DNA of 64,000 nucleotides, from positions 302,393 through 366,392 of the forward strand of contig JAILCC010000016.1 of assembly GCA_024680555.1 (NCBI GenBank), read 5' to 3'. This document shows, one piece after another, positions 10,344 through 19,552 of the stretch. The stretch comes from a bacterium. GTDB lineage: Bacteria > Cyanobacteriota > Vampirovibrionia > Gastranaerophilales > JAILCC01. A program made the position numbers and the translations under genes. Below the pieces are notes generated by a model. It made no database searches. It had not been told where the DNA came from and saw only the letters and a program-made list of their open reading frames with translations. Numbering within the stretch: position 1 is the first letter of the stretch; each line of letters starts with the position of its first letter.

Positions 10344-11256
10344 TGTCATAGCAATAATAGGACCTACCGCCACAGGAAAAAGCGATTTGGCTATCCGGTT
10401 GGCACTTGATTTTAATACGGAAATCATATCTGCTGACTCTCGCCTTGTATATAAAGACTTTAACATCGGTACCGCAAAACCGACGGAAGAAGAACTAATG
10501 AAAGTAAAGCACCATTGTATAGACATAGCTTCACCGTCAGATGATTTCAGCGTTACCGAATATCGAACCGTTGCGCAAAAGGCAATGGACAAACTATTTG
10601 AAGAAAATAAAACTCCTATTATTGCGGGCGGCACAGGATTTTATGTTAAGAGTTTATTGGAAGGTTTAAACATACCACAGGTAGAAGCGGATGAAGAATT
10701 CCGAAAAGAGATGAAAGAACTTGCCCAAAAAAACGGTAACGAATATTTGTACAACATACTAAAATCCAAAGACGAAGAAATAGCCCAAAAACTTCATCCG
10801 AACGACACATTTAGGGTAATAAGAGCACTTGAAGTTATAGAAAAAACAGGCAAAAAAATGAGCAGCCAGCAAACTAAAAATGCACCAGATTACAATATTA
10901 TTTACGTTTTTTTGGATGCCCTTGAACGTGATTTTTTGTATGAAAGAATAAATAAACGTGTCGATATAATGATTTATATGGGATTGGTTGAAGAAGTTAA
11001 AAATCTTATAGCCAAATACGGCAAAACTATTTCATTATTGAAAACTTTGGGGTATAAAGAAATTAGCGAGTATTTAGACAACGAATTAACGCTGGAAGAA
11101 GCAACAGAACTTCTTAAAAAGAATACCAGAAACTTTGCAAAAAGGCAGTTAACGTGGTTCAGGGCAATTGAAAATACTCACAAATTCTACATTGATGAAT
11201 GTTCAAAAGACGAACTTGTTGAAAAGGTAAAAAATACATGTATAAGTATGATGTGA
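10327..11256 (+). CDS. miaA: tRNA dimethylallyltransferase
   Basis: 309 aa. It transfers dimethylallyl from DMAPP to N6 of A37 in tRNAs reading UNN codons, giving the substrate of MiaB. The P-loop is GPTATGKSD at residues 12-20, followed by ISADSRLVYKDFNIGTAKPT and AGGTGFYVKSLLEG, all typical of the family. The C-terminal part includes ARNFAKRQ-like NTRNFAKRQLTWFR. ATG 10327 gives the normal MiaA start; an in-frame ATG 33 bases upstream lies deeper in the preceding gene. The 3' end overlaps mnmG by 19 bases. Confidence 0.93.
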   Translation: MKKQNNVIAIIGPTATGKSDLAIRLALDFNTEIISADSRLVYKDFNIGTAKPTEEELMKVKHHCIDIASPSDDFSVTEYRTVAQKAMDKLFEENKTPIIAGGTGFYVKSLLEGLNIPQVEADEEFRKEMKELAQKNGNEYLYNILKSKDEEIAQKLHPNDTFRVIRALEVIEKTGKKMSSQQTKNAPDYNIIYVFLDALERDFLYERINKRVDIMIYMGLVEEVKNLIAKYGKTISLLKTLGYKEISEYLDNELTLEEATELLKKNTRNFAKRQLTWFRAIENTHKFYIDECSKDELVEKVKNTCISMM

Positions 11257-13124
11257 TAGTTGTTGGCGCAGGACATGCGGGAGTAGAGGCAGCACTTGCC
11301 GCTGCAAAACTCGGCTGCAAAGTCCTTTTAACAAGCATAAACCTTGACAATATAGCGCTTATGCCTTGCAACCCCGCAATAGGAGGACCGGCAAAATCTA
11401 ACATTGTACGTGAAATTGACGCATTGGGCGGCATAATGGGGCTTGCCGCAGATGCAACATATATGCAGATGAAAACTCTTAACATCACAAAAGGTCCTGC
11501 AATAAGAGCCCTAAGAGCACAATCAGACAAAAAAGAATACAAAAATTATATGAGAAATGCTCTTGAAAGTTATCCGAATATCGACCTCAAACAATGCTGC
11601 ATTACGGATTTAATAGTTGAAAATGACGAAATAAAAGGGGCCTCTGACGAATTAAATCAACCATACTATGCTCCATGCGTGATTTTAACAACCGGAACAT
11701 CTTTAGAAGGCACGATATATATAGGACTGAGAAGTTTTAGTGCTGGCAGGTTGGGAGAATTCCCTGCTATCGGACTATCCGACAGTTTAAAATCTCTCGG
11801 ATTTACACTGGGAAAACTAAAAACCGGAACTCCCGCAAGAGTTGATGCAAGAACAATAAACTTTGATGTCTTAGAGAAACACTACGGCGACAAAGAGCTT
11901 TCTTTCTTCTCTTTTGAACCGAACAGGCCAATCAGAGAACAATACCCTTGCCATCTGACAAGAACAACGCAGAAAACGCACGAAATTATTCTCGCTAATC
12001 TGGACAAATCACCGTTATACGCAGGACTGATTCACGGCAGAGGACCTCGATATTGCCCCTCTATCGAAGATAAAGTAGTCAGATTTAAAGATAAAGACTC
12101 CCATCATATCTTCATTGAGCCCGAAGGAAAAAGCACTTATGAAACCTATGTTCAGGGCTTTTCAACAAGTCTGCCTGCAGAAGTTCAAATACAAATGCTT
12201 CAATCTTTGCCGGGATTGGAAAAAGTCAGAGTTATAAAGCCGGCTTATGCCGTGGAATATGACTACGTTCCGGCAATTCAACTTAACCACTCACTTATGA
12301 CAAAAAGGATAAAGGGACTGTTTTGCGCAGGACAAATTAACGGAACAAGCGGTTATGAAGAAGCCGCAGGACAAGGTTTGATTGCAGGTATAAATGCGGT
12401 ATTATATCTGCAAAACAAGGAACAGTTAGCACTTTCGAGAAACAGCTCTTATATCGGCACTCTTATAGACGATTTAGTCACCAAAGAAATGGATGAGCCA
12501 TACAGAATGCTTCCGTCTCGTTCGGAATACCGTCTTATATTAAGACAAGATAACGCAGATGAAAGATTAACCGAAACAGGACACAAGGTCGGCTTAATTT
12601 CAGATGAAAGATACGCTCGTTTTAAAGCAAAGATGGCAGCAATAGAACAAGAAAAAGAGCGATGCAATATTGAAAAAATTTCACCCTCACAAGATGTAAA
12701 TGCAAAACTTCAAAAATACGGTATATGCCTTGAAAGAGGATATAAAATTTCGGAGCTTTTAAAAAGACCTGATATAGACTATAATATTATTGAAGAAATT
12801 GATGAAAAAACAAAAAATCTTAATCTTGATAAAGAAATATCCCAACAGGTAGAAATTCAAATAAAATACTCCGGTTACATCGAAAGACAAAATGCGCAGG
12901 TCGAACAGGCTTCGAAGTTAGATAAAATAAACTTTCCCGATGGAATTGATTTTATGAAAATTGAGCATATTTCTACCGAAACAAAAGAAAAACTGGCAAA
13001 AGTACAACCCAAAACATTGGGGCAGGCTTCTCGCATAGGAGGGATAAAGCCCGCAGATATATCGGTATTAATGGTGCTTGCGGAAGCAAATAAATTAAAA
13101 CAACTTGCAGCTAAGGAGATATAA
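11238..13124 (+). CDS. mnmG: tRNA uridine-5-carboxymethylaminomethyl modification enzyme
   Basis: 628 aa FAD protein which, with MnmE, modifies the wobble uridine (U34) of several tRNAs. The N-terminal dinucleotide-binding fingerprint is VIVVGAGHAGVEAALAAAKLG, followed by NPAIGGPAKSNIVREIDALGG. Mid-protein signatures are GRGPRYCPSIEDK and FIEPEG, and GYEEAAGQGLIAGINA closes the FAD domain. The C-terminal helical GidA domain includes YSGYIERQ. Length is normal for the family. It overlaps miaA upstream and shares a TAATG stop-start with the next gene. Confidence 0.95.
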   Translation: MYKYDVIVVGAGHAGVEAALAAAKLGCKVLLTSINLDNIALMPCNPAIGGPAKSNIVREIDALGGIMGLAADATYMQMKTLNITKGPAIRALRAQSDKKEYKNYMRNALESYPNIDLKQCCITDLIVENDEIKGASDELNQPYYAPCVILTTGTSLEGTIYIGLRSFSAGRLGEFPAIGLSDSLKSLGFTLGKLKTGTPARVDARTINFDVLEKHYGDKELSFFSFEPNRPIREQYPCHLTRTTQKTHEIILANLDKSPLYAGLIHGRGPRYCPSIEDKVVRFKDKDSHHIFIEPEGKSTYETYVQGFSTSLPAEVQIQMLQSLPGLEKVRVIKPAYAVEYDYVPAIQLNHSLMTKRIKGLFCAGQINGTSGYEEAAGQGLIAGINAVLYLQNKEQLALSRNSSYIGTLIDDLVTKEMDEPYRMLPSRSEYRLILRQDNADERLTETGHKVGLISDERYARFKAKMAAIEQEKERCNIEKISPSQDVNAKLQKYGICLERGYKISELLKRPDIDYNIIEEIDEKTKNLNLDKEISQQVEIQIKYSGYIERQNAQVEQASKLDKINFPDGIDFMKIEHISTETKEKLAKVQPKTLGQASRIGGIKPADISVLMVLAEANKLKQLAAKEI

Positions 13125-13753
13125 TGAACAACGATTTTTTCTATTCAAAAGATAATCAAATAGCCCCGAGCGCAAAAACTCAAATTGTTAGAGAACGTTT
13201 GAAATTGATATCATCTCATATGGCAAAACAATTGCAAGAGTATGAAGATTCGACAAAAAACACAAATACCGTTTTCGGACAAATGTTAAAAGTAATGAGC
13301 GAAGTCGTCGAAATTATGAAAAAGGATTTTGAAGAAAAAGGCCTAAATCCCAATCAAGTTTCTTTTTATTCGGATCCCGATAAATCCGTAGCAATTTTAA
13401 GCATACTTTGGCACAGCATAAGTTTTACAATGAGAGAAAATATTAAACCCCAAGCTCTATACAGAAAAGAAAATGCACCCATGTTTTGCGGCAGAATTAT
13501 TGCACTTAACGGTGATTTTCAAAAAGCTTCTCTTGATGTAACCGATATTGAATACCCGGATATTTTAAATTGCGAAATCGCATCATTATATATTCCGGCA
13601 GACAAACATACTGATGCCATCATGAAAATCAAGCATGTCGGTAACGTTGAATACAATATTAATCAGGCAGAATGCGCAAAAGAATTCCTGTTAAAAGTTA
13701 TAGAAATTATATGCGGCGGAGGCTTCTATCACGAAGAATGCTATAATGACTAA
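13124..13753 (+). CDS. Protein of unknown function coupled to mnmG
   Basis: 209 aa, not recognised. The N-terminal half is helical and charged. The C-terminal half looks alpha/beta, with FCGRIIALNGDFQKASLDVTDIEYP and a Cys-containing tail (NQAECAKEFL, IICGGGFYHEECYND). There is no signal peptide or membrane helix. Its ATG shares one base with the mnmG stop (TAATG), after AAGGAGATA, so translation is probably coupled. The coupling hints at a link with tRNA modification or simple operon membership. Confidence 0.7.
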   Translation: MNNDFFYSKDNQIAPSAKTQIVRERLKLISSHMAKQLQEYEDSTKNTNTVFGQMLKVMSEVVEIMKKDFEEKGLNPNQVSFYSDPDKSVAILSILWHSISFTMRENIKPQALYRKENAPMFCGRIIALNGDFQKASLDVTDIEYPDILNCEIASLYIPADKHTDAIMKIKHVGNVEYNINQAECAKEFLLKVIEIICGGGFYHEECYND

Positions 13754-13788
13754 AAGCAAAACCCTTTATTTATCTGCATTTTGGGGTA

Positions 13789-13808
13789 TTTTGTAAAGTT
13801 TTGTAAAG
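13789..13808 (+). promoter_or_regulatory. Tandem TTTTGTAAAG repeat
   Basis: TTTTGTAAAG occurs twice head-to-tail with a 10-bp period. It is the best copy of the repeat found before the sigma-28 promoters, but no GCCGATAT follows 42 bp downstream. It may be the same regulator acting at a different promoter, or only overlap with the -35 region. Confidence 0.45.
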
Positions 13809-13819
13809 ATTAGTATATA
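13791..13819 (+). promoter_or_regulatory. Possible sigma-70 promoter
   Basis: TTGTAA (13791-13796), 17 bp, TATATA (13814-13819). It lies about 70 bp before the coiled-coil gene. A second AT-rich candidate -10 lies near 13851-13860. Confidence 0.4.
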
Positions 13820-13890
13820 CAAAATAAGCAATTTTTATATACTCATGTACTTTATATAAATACGAAGAGGATAAAAGAAAAGAGGATAAA

Positions 13891-14289
13891 ATGGCAATCG
13901 CAGCATTAAACGCATTAGTTCAAGCCCTTGTTCAAGAAAAAGCTCAATTAGAATTCAACCGAACAGTAATTGATGCAAGAAGACAAACATTGGCTTTCCA
14001 AAAATCAGAATTGTCATCTCAATATCAAGCCAAATTAGCTCTTAAATATCTGGATACAAAAGATGCAGATGGCGATGGAACAAATACCAGCGTTGAAACA
14101 TTTAACTGGAAAGAATTCCAAGCACAATTTGATGTAGCTCAAGACAAATTAAACGCTCAAGATAAGATAATGGAAATGGAAAGAACAAATCTTGACACCA
14201 AAATTGAAGCAATCACCACATCATTAGAAAGCGCTGAAAAACAACTCGGCAAAAACGTAGAATCGGATATGAAAGGTATGAACCAATAA
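13891..14289 (+). CDS. Coiled-coil protein of unknown function (132 aa)
   Basis: 132 aa, not recognised. It is almost entirely helix-forming, with Gln/Lys/Glu-rich heptad-like stretches before and after a short loop containing DADGDGTNTSVETFNW. That loop has an EF-hand-like DxDGDGxxxxxE pattern (DADGDGTNTSVE), recalling the EF-hand proteins elsewhere in the window. There is no signal peptide or membrane helix. The Shine-Dalgarno AGAGGA is close to the ATG. Gln is encoded mostly by CAA, as in the next gene, and the two are probably expressed together. Confidence 0.72.
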   Translation: MAIAALNALVQALVQEKAQLEFNRTVIDARRQTLAFQKSELSSQYQAKLALKYLDTKDADGDGTNTSVETFNWKEFQAQFDVAQDKLNAQDKIMEMERTNLDTKIEAITTSLESAEKQLGKNVESDMKGMNQ

Positions 14290-14353
14290 TCACCCTTTAT
14301 CTTCCTTACTTTTATCATCTTTTATTCAAATTACAATACTCGGAGAAAATAAA

Positions 14354-15991
14354 ATGAACGTAGAAAAAACAAATATCGATTTATTCAATTCACTACTCGA
14401 CAAAATACAAGAAGCTCAAAACACACAAGAGGGTAACCAAACAACTTCTTTAACTCCTAAAAAAGACTATGGCATTTTAAAATTGAGCAATGATACCGAA
14501 GAAGATTTTTCAGACTTGACATTTGATGAAAGCATCATAAAAGCCGGTGCCGATAATTCTACAACGAATACAACCGCAACAAATCAAGAAACACAAGACA
14601 CTCAAAGCAAAACCGGCGCATCTAACGAAAAAACCTCAACATCCAGCCTTGATAACTTGCAAACACAAATGGATGAAGCAAATACAGAACTCGGCAACGT
14701 AGAAACTCTTATTGAAAACTATGAAGCATCTAACGAAAACCTTCTTGCACAAATCCAACAAGGCAAAAACGGAGATACAACAATAAATGTTTCAAAATGC
14801 CAAAAACAATATTACGAACAACAAGAACAAATTTCATTATTGACCATAAAACAATTAAACTTAACAAACAAAATAAATGCACTTAAAGATATTCAAGAAT
14901 ACAAAAACACAGGTGCGGTAGCAAATCTGGATGATGATTCCGAAGATAAACAAGAAATGTTAGATATTCTTGAACAACAACAATCAATCGTAAACCAACT
15001 TGCAGATGTAAGAGCTAAAAAATTAACAGCAATGGAAAAAGGTGATGACAGTGCAGTTGCATCTTATGAAAAACAAGAATTATCATTAGTAAAACAAAAT
15101 CGTTCGCTGGAATTAAGCAAACTTAAACAATTATCGGTTATCAATAGCAAAAACAGCGAAGAAATGAAAGTTTATACCAATTCTCAATTATCAGAAATCG
15201 GCTTGAAACTGGATGTCGAAGCAAAAAGCGACCAAAATACGGTAAACAGACTTTACTACACTGCAAAATTATCACAATTAGAAGCTAAAAAAGAAACTAC
15301 CGGAGACAAAAACACACTTAGAAGCCTTGAACAAGAAATCTGGAAAACCAATAATGTAATAAACACATATACTGAAACAGAAAACTCATTACAAAAAGCA
15401 CTCAATACCTATAACGCAAATGGAACAACAAGCGCTTTATCTTCAGCACTGGAATCATCAGACGTAAATCCTACGGAAATGATGAAAGATGACGGAAATT
15501 ACACCTACAACGAAAAAGATATTCTTTATAAAAACGGTGAAAAATACACAGGTGAATATTGTGGCAAAATGTACAAAAAAGGCAAACTCTTCAACGGTAA
15601 ACTTGAAGATAAAACCAGAACCGTAAAAACCACTGTTAAAAACAAAAGAACAGGTAAAACAACCGAAAAAACTTCATACGTAAAAATCTACTATGTAGAT
15701 GGTGAAAAATATAACGGAACTAAAGGTAAAACAAGATATGTCAACGGCGAATTGGCAGAGGGAGAAGTTGACGGTCTTATGTACAAAAACGGCAAGACAA
15801 TGACAGGTCTTTCTACGTTCACCCCCTTAAAAGCCGATGGCAAAACACCTGATACAGAAAATGCAATTACAAGATATTACAAAAAAGGTCAACTTGGAAC
15901 AGGCAAGTACAAAGGTATTCTTTACGTAAACGGTGTACCGTTCACCGGTCAATACAAAAAACACAATTACGTAAACGGTGTAAAACAATAA
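14354..15991 (+). CDS. Coiled-coil protein with C-terminal MORN-like repeats
   Basis: 545 aa, not assigned to a named family. Residues 1-110 are low-complexity, rich in Thr, Asn and Gln. Residues about 110-350 are predicted long coiled coils. From about residue 370 to the end there are Gly/Tyr/Lys repeats of about 20 residues of the kind LYKNGEKYTGEYCGKMYKKG, seen again as YYVDGEKYNG, YVNGELAEGE, MYKNGKTMTG and LYVNGVPFTG. These resemble MORN or toxin-type wall-binding repeats. The repeat half is very basic, the first half acidic. There is no Sec signal. GGAG precedes the ATG, and a terminator follows directly. Confidence 0.75.
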   Translation: MNVEKTNIDLFNSLLDKIQEAQNTQEGNQTTSLTPKKDYGILKLSNDTEEDFSDLTFDESIIKAGADNSTTNTTATNQETQDTQSKTGASNEKTSTSSLDNLQTQMDEANTELGNVETLIENYEASNENLLAQIQQGKNGDTTINVSKCQKQYYEQQEQISLLTIKQLNLTNKINALKDIQEYKNTGAVANLDDDSEDKQEMLDILEQQQSIVNQLADVRAKKLTAMEKGDDSAVASYEKQELSLVKQNRSLELSKLKQLSVINSKNSEEMKVYTNSQLSEIGLKLDVEAKSDQNTVNRLYYTAKLSQLEAKKETTGDKNTLRSLEQEIWKTNNVINTYTETENSLQKALNTYNANGTTSALSSALESSDVNPTEMMKDDGNYTYNEKDILYKNGEKYTGEYCGKMYKKGKLFNGKLEDKTRTVKTTVKNKRTGKTTEKTSYVKIYYVDGEKYNGTKGKTRYVNGELAEGEVDGLMYKNGKTMTGLSTFTPLKADGKTPDTENAITRYYKKGQLGTGKYKGILYVNGVPFTGQYKKHNYVNGVKQ

Positions 15992-15994
15992 TTA

Positions 15995-16026
15995 AAAAGG
16001 GCGGACAACAAACCGCCCCTTTTTTT
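15995..16026 (+). terminator. Rho-independent terminator
   Basis: AAAAGGGCGG, loop ACAACAA, CCGCCCCTTTTTTT, just after the MORN-like gene. The A-tract on the left may also serve the convergent ilvD gene. Confidence 0.85.
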
Positions 16027-16041
16027 ATGATAAAATTATTA

Positions 16042-17703
16042 CTAATTTGATGCCAATGCTCCCTTGTCTGCACCCAATACGGATTTTGCATACTTGGAGA
16101 GATAACCTTTTGTTACTTTAGGTTCTTTAGGTACAAATTTTTCTTCCCTTGCTTTAATTTCCTCATCCGAAAGCAGCAAATCTATCTTTCTGTCGGGAAT
16201 ATTGATAGCAATTCTGTCGCCATTTTGAATAATTTTGATAATGCCACCCATAGCAGCTTCGGGAGAAATGTGTCCTATGCACAGTCCTCTTGTACCTCCA
16301 GAGAAGCGCCCATCCGTAATCAAGGCAACATCTTTACCCAAACCTCTGCCGACAATTGCTGATGTTGGAGAAAGCATTTCTCTCATGCCCGGACCGCCCT
16401 TTGGTCCTTCATATCTGATAACAAGGACGTCACCTTTTTGTACTTCATCATTGTTTATAGCAGCCATACATTCTTCTTCGGAATCATAGGTCTTTGCCGT
16501 TCCCTCAAAAACGAGAGCCTCTTTTTCCACCCCCGAAATTTTCACAACAGCACCGTTTGGTGCAAGGTTCCCATACAATACCGCCAATCCGGGATTTGAA
16601 GTAACAGGGTTTTCAATAGGACGTATAACTGATTCATCAACCCAAATATTTTTTATCCTGTCAGATATTTTTTCGCCGTTAACATTTATTGTATCCGTCA
16701 ATTCAGGCACCTTGCCAAACAATTGTTTTAATGCACCTTTAACTCCACCTGCACGATTAAAATCGCTCATAGTCATATCACTTGATGGGTCAAGCTTAAT
16801 GATTTGAGGAATTTTATGACTTAATTCCGCAAAATCATCCAGTGTAATATCCACACCCGCTTCATTAGCAATTGCAAGAAGGTGCAGTATAGAGTTTGTA
16901 GAACCGCCAAGTGCAAGGTCAGTTATTATGGCATTTCGCATGGAGTCTTTCGTAATAATGTCTTTGGGTTTAATATCCTGTTTAACAAGTTCATTTATCA
17001 AAACCCCACTTTCAAACGCAATTCTGCGTTTTTTTGCACTAACCGCACCGTTTGCAGCACAATCCGTCATGCTCAGCCCCATAACTTCGCTCAAACATGC
17101 CATTGTGTTAGCTGTGTACAGACCTTGGCACGCACCTGCGGAAGGACAAGCTTCGACCTCCATATCATGAAGGTGTTCAAGGGTTATTTCGCCAGTTGCA
17201 TATTTTCCAGTAGCTTCGAATGTGCCTTTTATCATTGTCAATCTTTGGTTTTCACAAAAACCGTCCATCATAGGACCGGCAGTTACAAGAACGCAGGGGA
17301 TATTCAATCTTAGGGCAGCCATAATCATGCCCGGAGTAATTTTATCGCAATTTGAGAGCAATACAAGACCATCAAGCTGATGAGCCTGTGCAACACTTTC
17401 CACGCAATCAGCTATCAAATCTCTTGACGGCAAAGAGTAACTCATTCCGCAATGCCCCATTGCAATACCGTCGCAAACTGCGGGAACACCAAATATAAAC
17501 GATTGTCCGCCACCTGTATGAATGCCTTTTTCAATTTGTCTTTCCAAATCTCTCATCCCGATGTGTCCGGGTACTAAATCCGAAAAACTGCTCGCAATAC
17601 CTATAAAAGGAGCTTTAAATTGCTTTTCGGTTACACCTGTAGCCATGAGCAAAGAACGATGTCCCGCTCTGTCCAGTCCTTGTTTTACTTCATCACTTCT
17701 CAT
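16042..17703 (-). CDS. ilvD: Dihydroxy-acid dehydratase
   Basis: 553 aa Fe-S dehydratase of branched-chain amino acid synthesis (dihydroxyisovalerate to ketoisovalerate, and the isoleucine equivalent). Cluster-ligand regions are [11 protein letters not shown] and [17 protein letters not shown], and the C-terminal signature [19 protein letters not shown] is intact. Length is usual for the family. It is the last gene of a minus-strand run with proC and the chemosensory genes (gaps of 18, 11 and 2 bases), so an amino-acid gene pair shares the run with signalling genes. No attenuator or T-box is visible, since the gap to proC is only 18 bases. Confidence 0.95.
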   Translation of the reverse strand: MRSDEVKQGLDRAGHRSLLMATGVTEKQFKAPFIGIASSFSDLVPGHIGMRDLERQIEKGIHTGGGQSFIFGVPAVCDGIAMGHCGMSYSLPSRDLIADCVESVAQAHQLDGLVLLSNCDKITPGMIMAALRLNIPCVLVTAGPMMDGFCENQRLTMIKGTFEATGKYATGEITLEHLHDMEVEACPSAGACQGLYTANTMACLSEVMGLSMTDCAANGAVSAKKRRIAFESGVLINELVKQDIKPKDIITKDSMRNAIITDLALGGSTNSILHLLAIANEAGVDITLDDFAELSHKIPQIIKLDPSSDMTMSDFNRAGGVKGALKQLFGKVPELTDTINVNGEKISDRIKNIWVDESVIRPIENPVTSNPGLAVLYGNLAPNGAVVKISGVEKEALVFEGTAKTYDSEEECMAAINNDEVQKGDVLVIRYEGPKGGPGMREMLSPTSAIVGRGLGKDVALITDGRFSGGTRGLCIGHISPEAAMGGIIKIIQNGDRIAINIPDRKIDLLLSDEEIKAREEKFVPKEPKVTKGYLSKYAKSVLGADKGALASN

Positions 17704-17721
17704 AATTTATATCCTCATTTT

Positions 17722-18522
17722 CTATTTTTTAGCCAGTGTTGCCGCTCTTTGAGTTGTTACTACCATTGTTTGCGCCAAAATATCTTCAGCATTGTGTTCA
17801 TCCATATATTTCAACCCTTCATAAGTACAACCATTTGGTGTTGTAACTTCTTTTATAAGGGTTTGCGGATTTTTTCCGCTATCAAGAAGCATTTTTGCAG
17901 CACCTAACATGGTTTGTGCCGACATCAAAATTGACACATCTTTATCCAAGCCAATTTGCTCACATCCTTTTGCAAATGCATTTGCCACCGCATAGAAAAA
18001 CGCAGGACCGCTACCTGCAAGAGCGGTTGATAAATCCATAAATTTTTCATCAATTATGCTTGCAGAGCCTATCATAGAAAATATTTTTTCCGCCATCGCA
18101 ATATCTTCGTTTGTTGCATTATTTCCCTTGGAAATTGTTGATGTGGCAGCATTAAGTGCAGCCGGAGTATTTGTTAAAACACGAATAAACCTGCAATCAG
18201 GTGCAATCGATGCCATCATTTCCGTTGTATAACCGGCTGCCAAAGATATTACAAGTTTATCTCTTGTTAACCCATCTTTTATTCCGGTTAAAACTTCCGT
18301 CATAAGATATGGCTTTACTGCAATAAATATGACGTCAGACTTGTTCACAAGTTCGGAATTGTTTTCAACCGTATTGGCACCGTATTTATCTTTGAACATA
18401 TTTGCCAAATCCGCATTAGGTTCAGATATGTACGCGTTGTCCGAATTCAAAAATTTTGCATTAAATAACCCCTTAACAACGCTTCCGCCAAGATTTCCCG
18501 TTCCTATAAATCCAAAATTCAT
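17722..18522 (-). CDS. proC: Pyrroline-5-carboxylate reductase
   Basis: 266 aa, the last step of proline synthesis (NAD(P)H-dependent). The N-terminal nucleotide-binding motif is FIGTGNLGGSVVKGL, VKPYLM lies mid-domain, and the C-terminal dimerisation region shows LAGSGPAFFYAVANAFA with TSPNG-like TTPNGCTYEGL. Length is normal. It lies between the CheW-like gene and ilvD with small gaps, and a clear GGAG precedes the ATG. Confidence 0.93.
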   Translation of the reverse strand: MNFGFIGTGNLGGSVVKGLFNAKFLNSDNAYISEPNADLANMFKDKYGANTVENNSELVNKSDVIFIAVKPYLMTEVLTGIKDGLTRDKLVISLAAGYTTEMMASIAPDCRFIRVLTNTPAALNAATSTISKGNNATNEDIAMAEKIFSMIGSASIIDEKFMDLSTALAGSGPAFFYAVANAFAKGCEQIGLDKDVSILMSAQTMLGAAKMLLDSGKNPQTLIKEVTTPNGCTYEGLKYMDEHNAEDILAQTMVVTTQRAATLAKK

Positions 18523-18533
18523 ATATTTTCTCC

Positions 18534-19550
18534 TTATTCAATATCGTAATTTTCTATGTTTATGTTTTGCGATGAGAAAAGTTTTTCCACATCCAACATG
18601 TTTATCAAAAGCTCCTTGTGAGATATCTCTCCTTTTATAAATGATGCCTCAAAAGCCGGAGTAGAAACCATCTTTGTCAGAGTCAATTGTTCTATATCGA
18701 TTATCTCATCAACAAGGAGAGCAATTCTCAATCTGTTTACGTTTATAATGACAACATCAATTTTGTTTTGCATGGGCATTATAGCCATATTCAAAAATGA
18801 TTTTATATCAATAAGGCTGATATAATCGCCCTGAGTATTTATAATTCCTCTTATAAAGTCGGGAACACATGGGATACTGCTAACTTCCGACTCGTTAATC
18901 TTTTTTATTTCCTCGACGTACAAAATATTAAAAGCATAAATTTCATCATTTAAACGAAAAACAACAAACTTCTCATTTAAAAATGCATCTTCGGAAAGCA
19001 CATAGGTATCTTTTTTATTGATAATTTCCGTTCTTGTTTTTATCAGTGCCAAGGACTTCTTTTCTATCGGAATTAAGCTATTGGCTTGAAATTGTGTCAA
19101 ATTAGACAGAGAAACAACATATTTGTAAAATTCGTGAAAATCAACAAATGCTATACTTCTGTCATTGACTACAGACATTTTTATAAATTTGTCCGTCAGA
19201 GGAAAAGCAGAAACATTCTGTTCTTCAAACAGCATAATATCTGCCAAAGCGTCAGCAACCACCGCAATTTTGACAGAATTAAGCTGCAATACAACCAGCT
19301 TTTGTTGCTTATTTACCTTTTTAGGCTCCTTGCCGAAAAGCGTTCTGAAATCACAAACAGGGATAGTTTCATCTCTCAATTTTATAATGCCGAGAATATT
19401 TGACGCTGAATCAACAGAAAAAATCTCTATCATCGGTATAACTTCCTTGACCATTGTTATACCAAAAGCATAGAGTGTGTCTGATATTTCAACTAGCAAG
19501 TATTTTTTTTCTAAAGCACCATTTAACTGTTCATCTTGCAAATTAAACAT
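18534..19550 (-). CDS. Double CheW-domain coupling protein
   Basis: 338 aa with two CheW-like domains: about residues 14-150 (YLLVEISDTLYAFGITMVKEVIPM) and 175-325 (FVVFRLNDEIYAFNILYVEEIKK, IRGIINTQGDYISLIDI). CheW domains are SH3-like adaptors linking chemoreceptors to CheA. A fused pair with no receiver domain could bridge two partners or compete within an array. Only 2 bases separate it from the upstream REC-GGDEF gene, and the MCP and CheA genes diverge just beyond. Very likely part of one chemosensory system. Confidence 0.85.
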   Translation of the reverse strand: MFNLQDEQLNGALEKKYLLVEISDTLYAFGITMVKEVIPMIEIFSVDSASNILGIIKLRDETIPVCDFRTLFGKEPKKVNKQQKLVVLQLNSVKIAVVADALADIMLFEEQNVSAFPLTDKFIKMSVVNDRSIAFVDFHEFYKYVVSLSNLTQFQANSLIPIEKKSLALIKTRTEIINKKDTYVLSEDAFLNEKFVVFRLNDEIYAFNILYVEEIKKINESEVSSIPCVPDFIRGIINTQGDYISLIDIKSFLNMAIMPMQNKIDVVIINVNRLRIALLVDEIIDIEQLTLTKMVSTPAFEASFIKGEISHKELLINMLDVEKLFSSQNINIENYDIE

Positions 19551-19552
19551 CT

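Noticed and set aside
12449..12476. Antisense TAAATCGT-N10-GCCGATAT in mnmG
   Set aside because: The spacing is shorter than in the five good sites, it is inside a conserved gene and no downstream gene would use it.
13795..13821. Sigma-28 promoter for the 132-aa gene
   Set aside because: TAAAGTTT is present, but the -10 position reads GTATATAC and shares too little with GCCGATAT; a sigma-70 promoter fits better.
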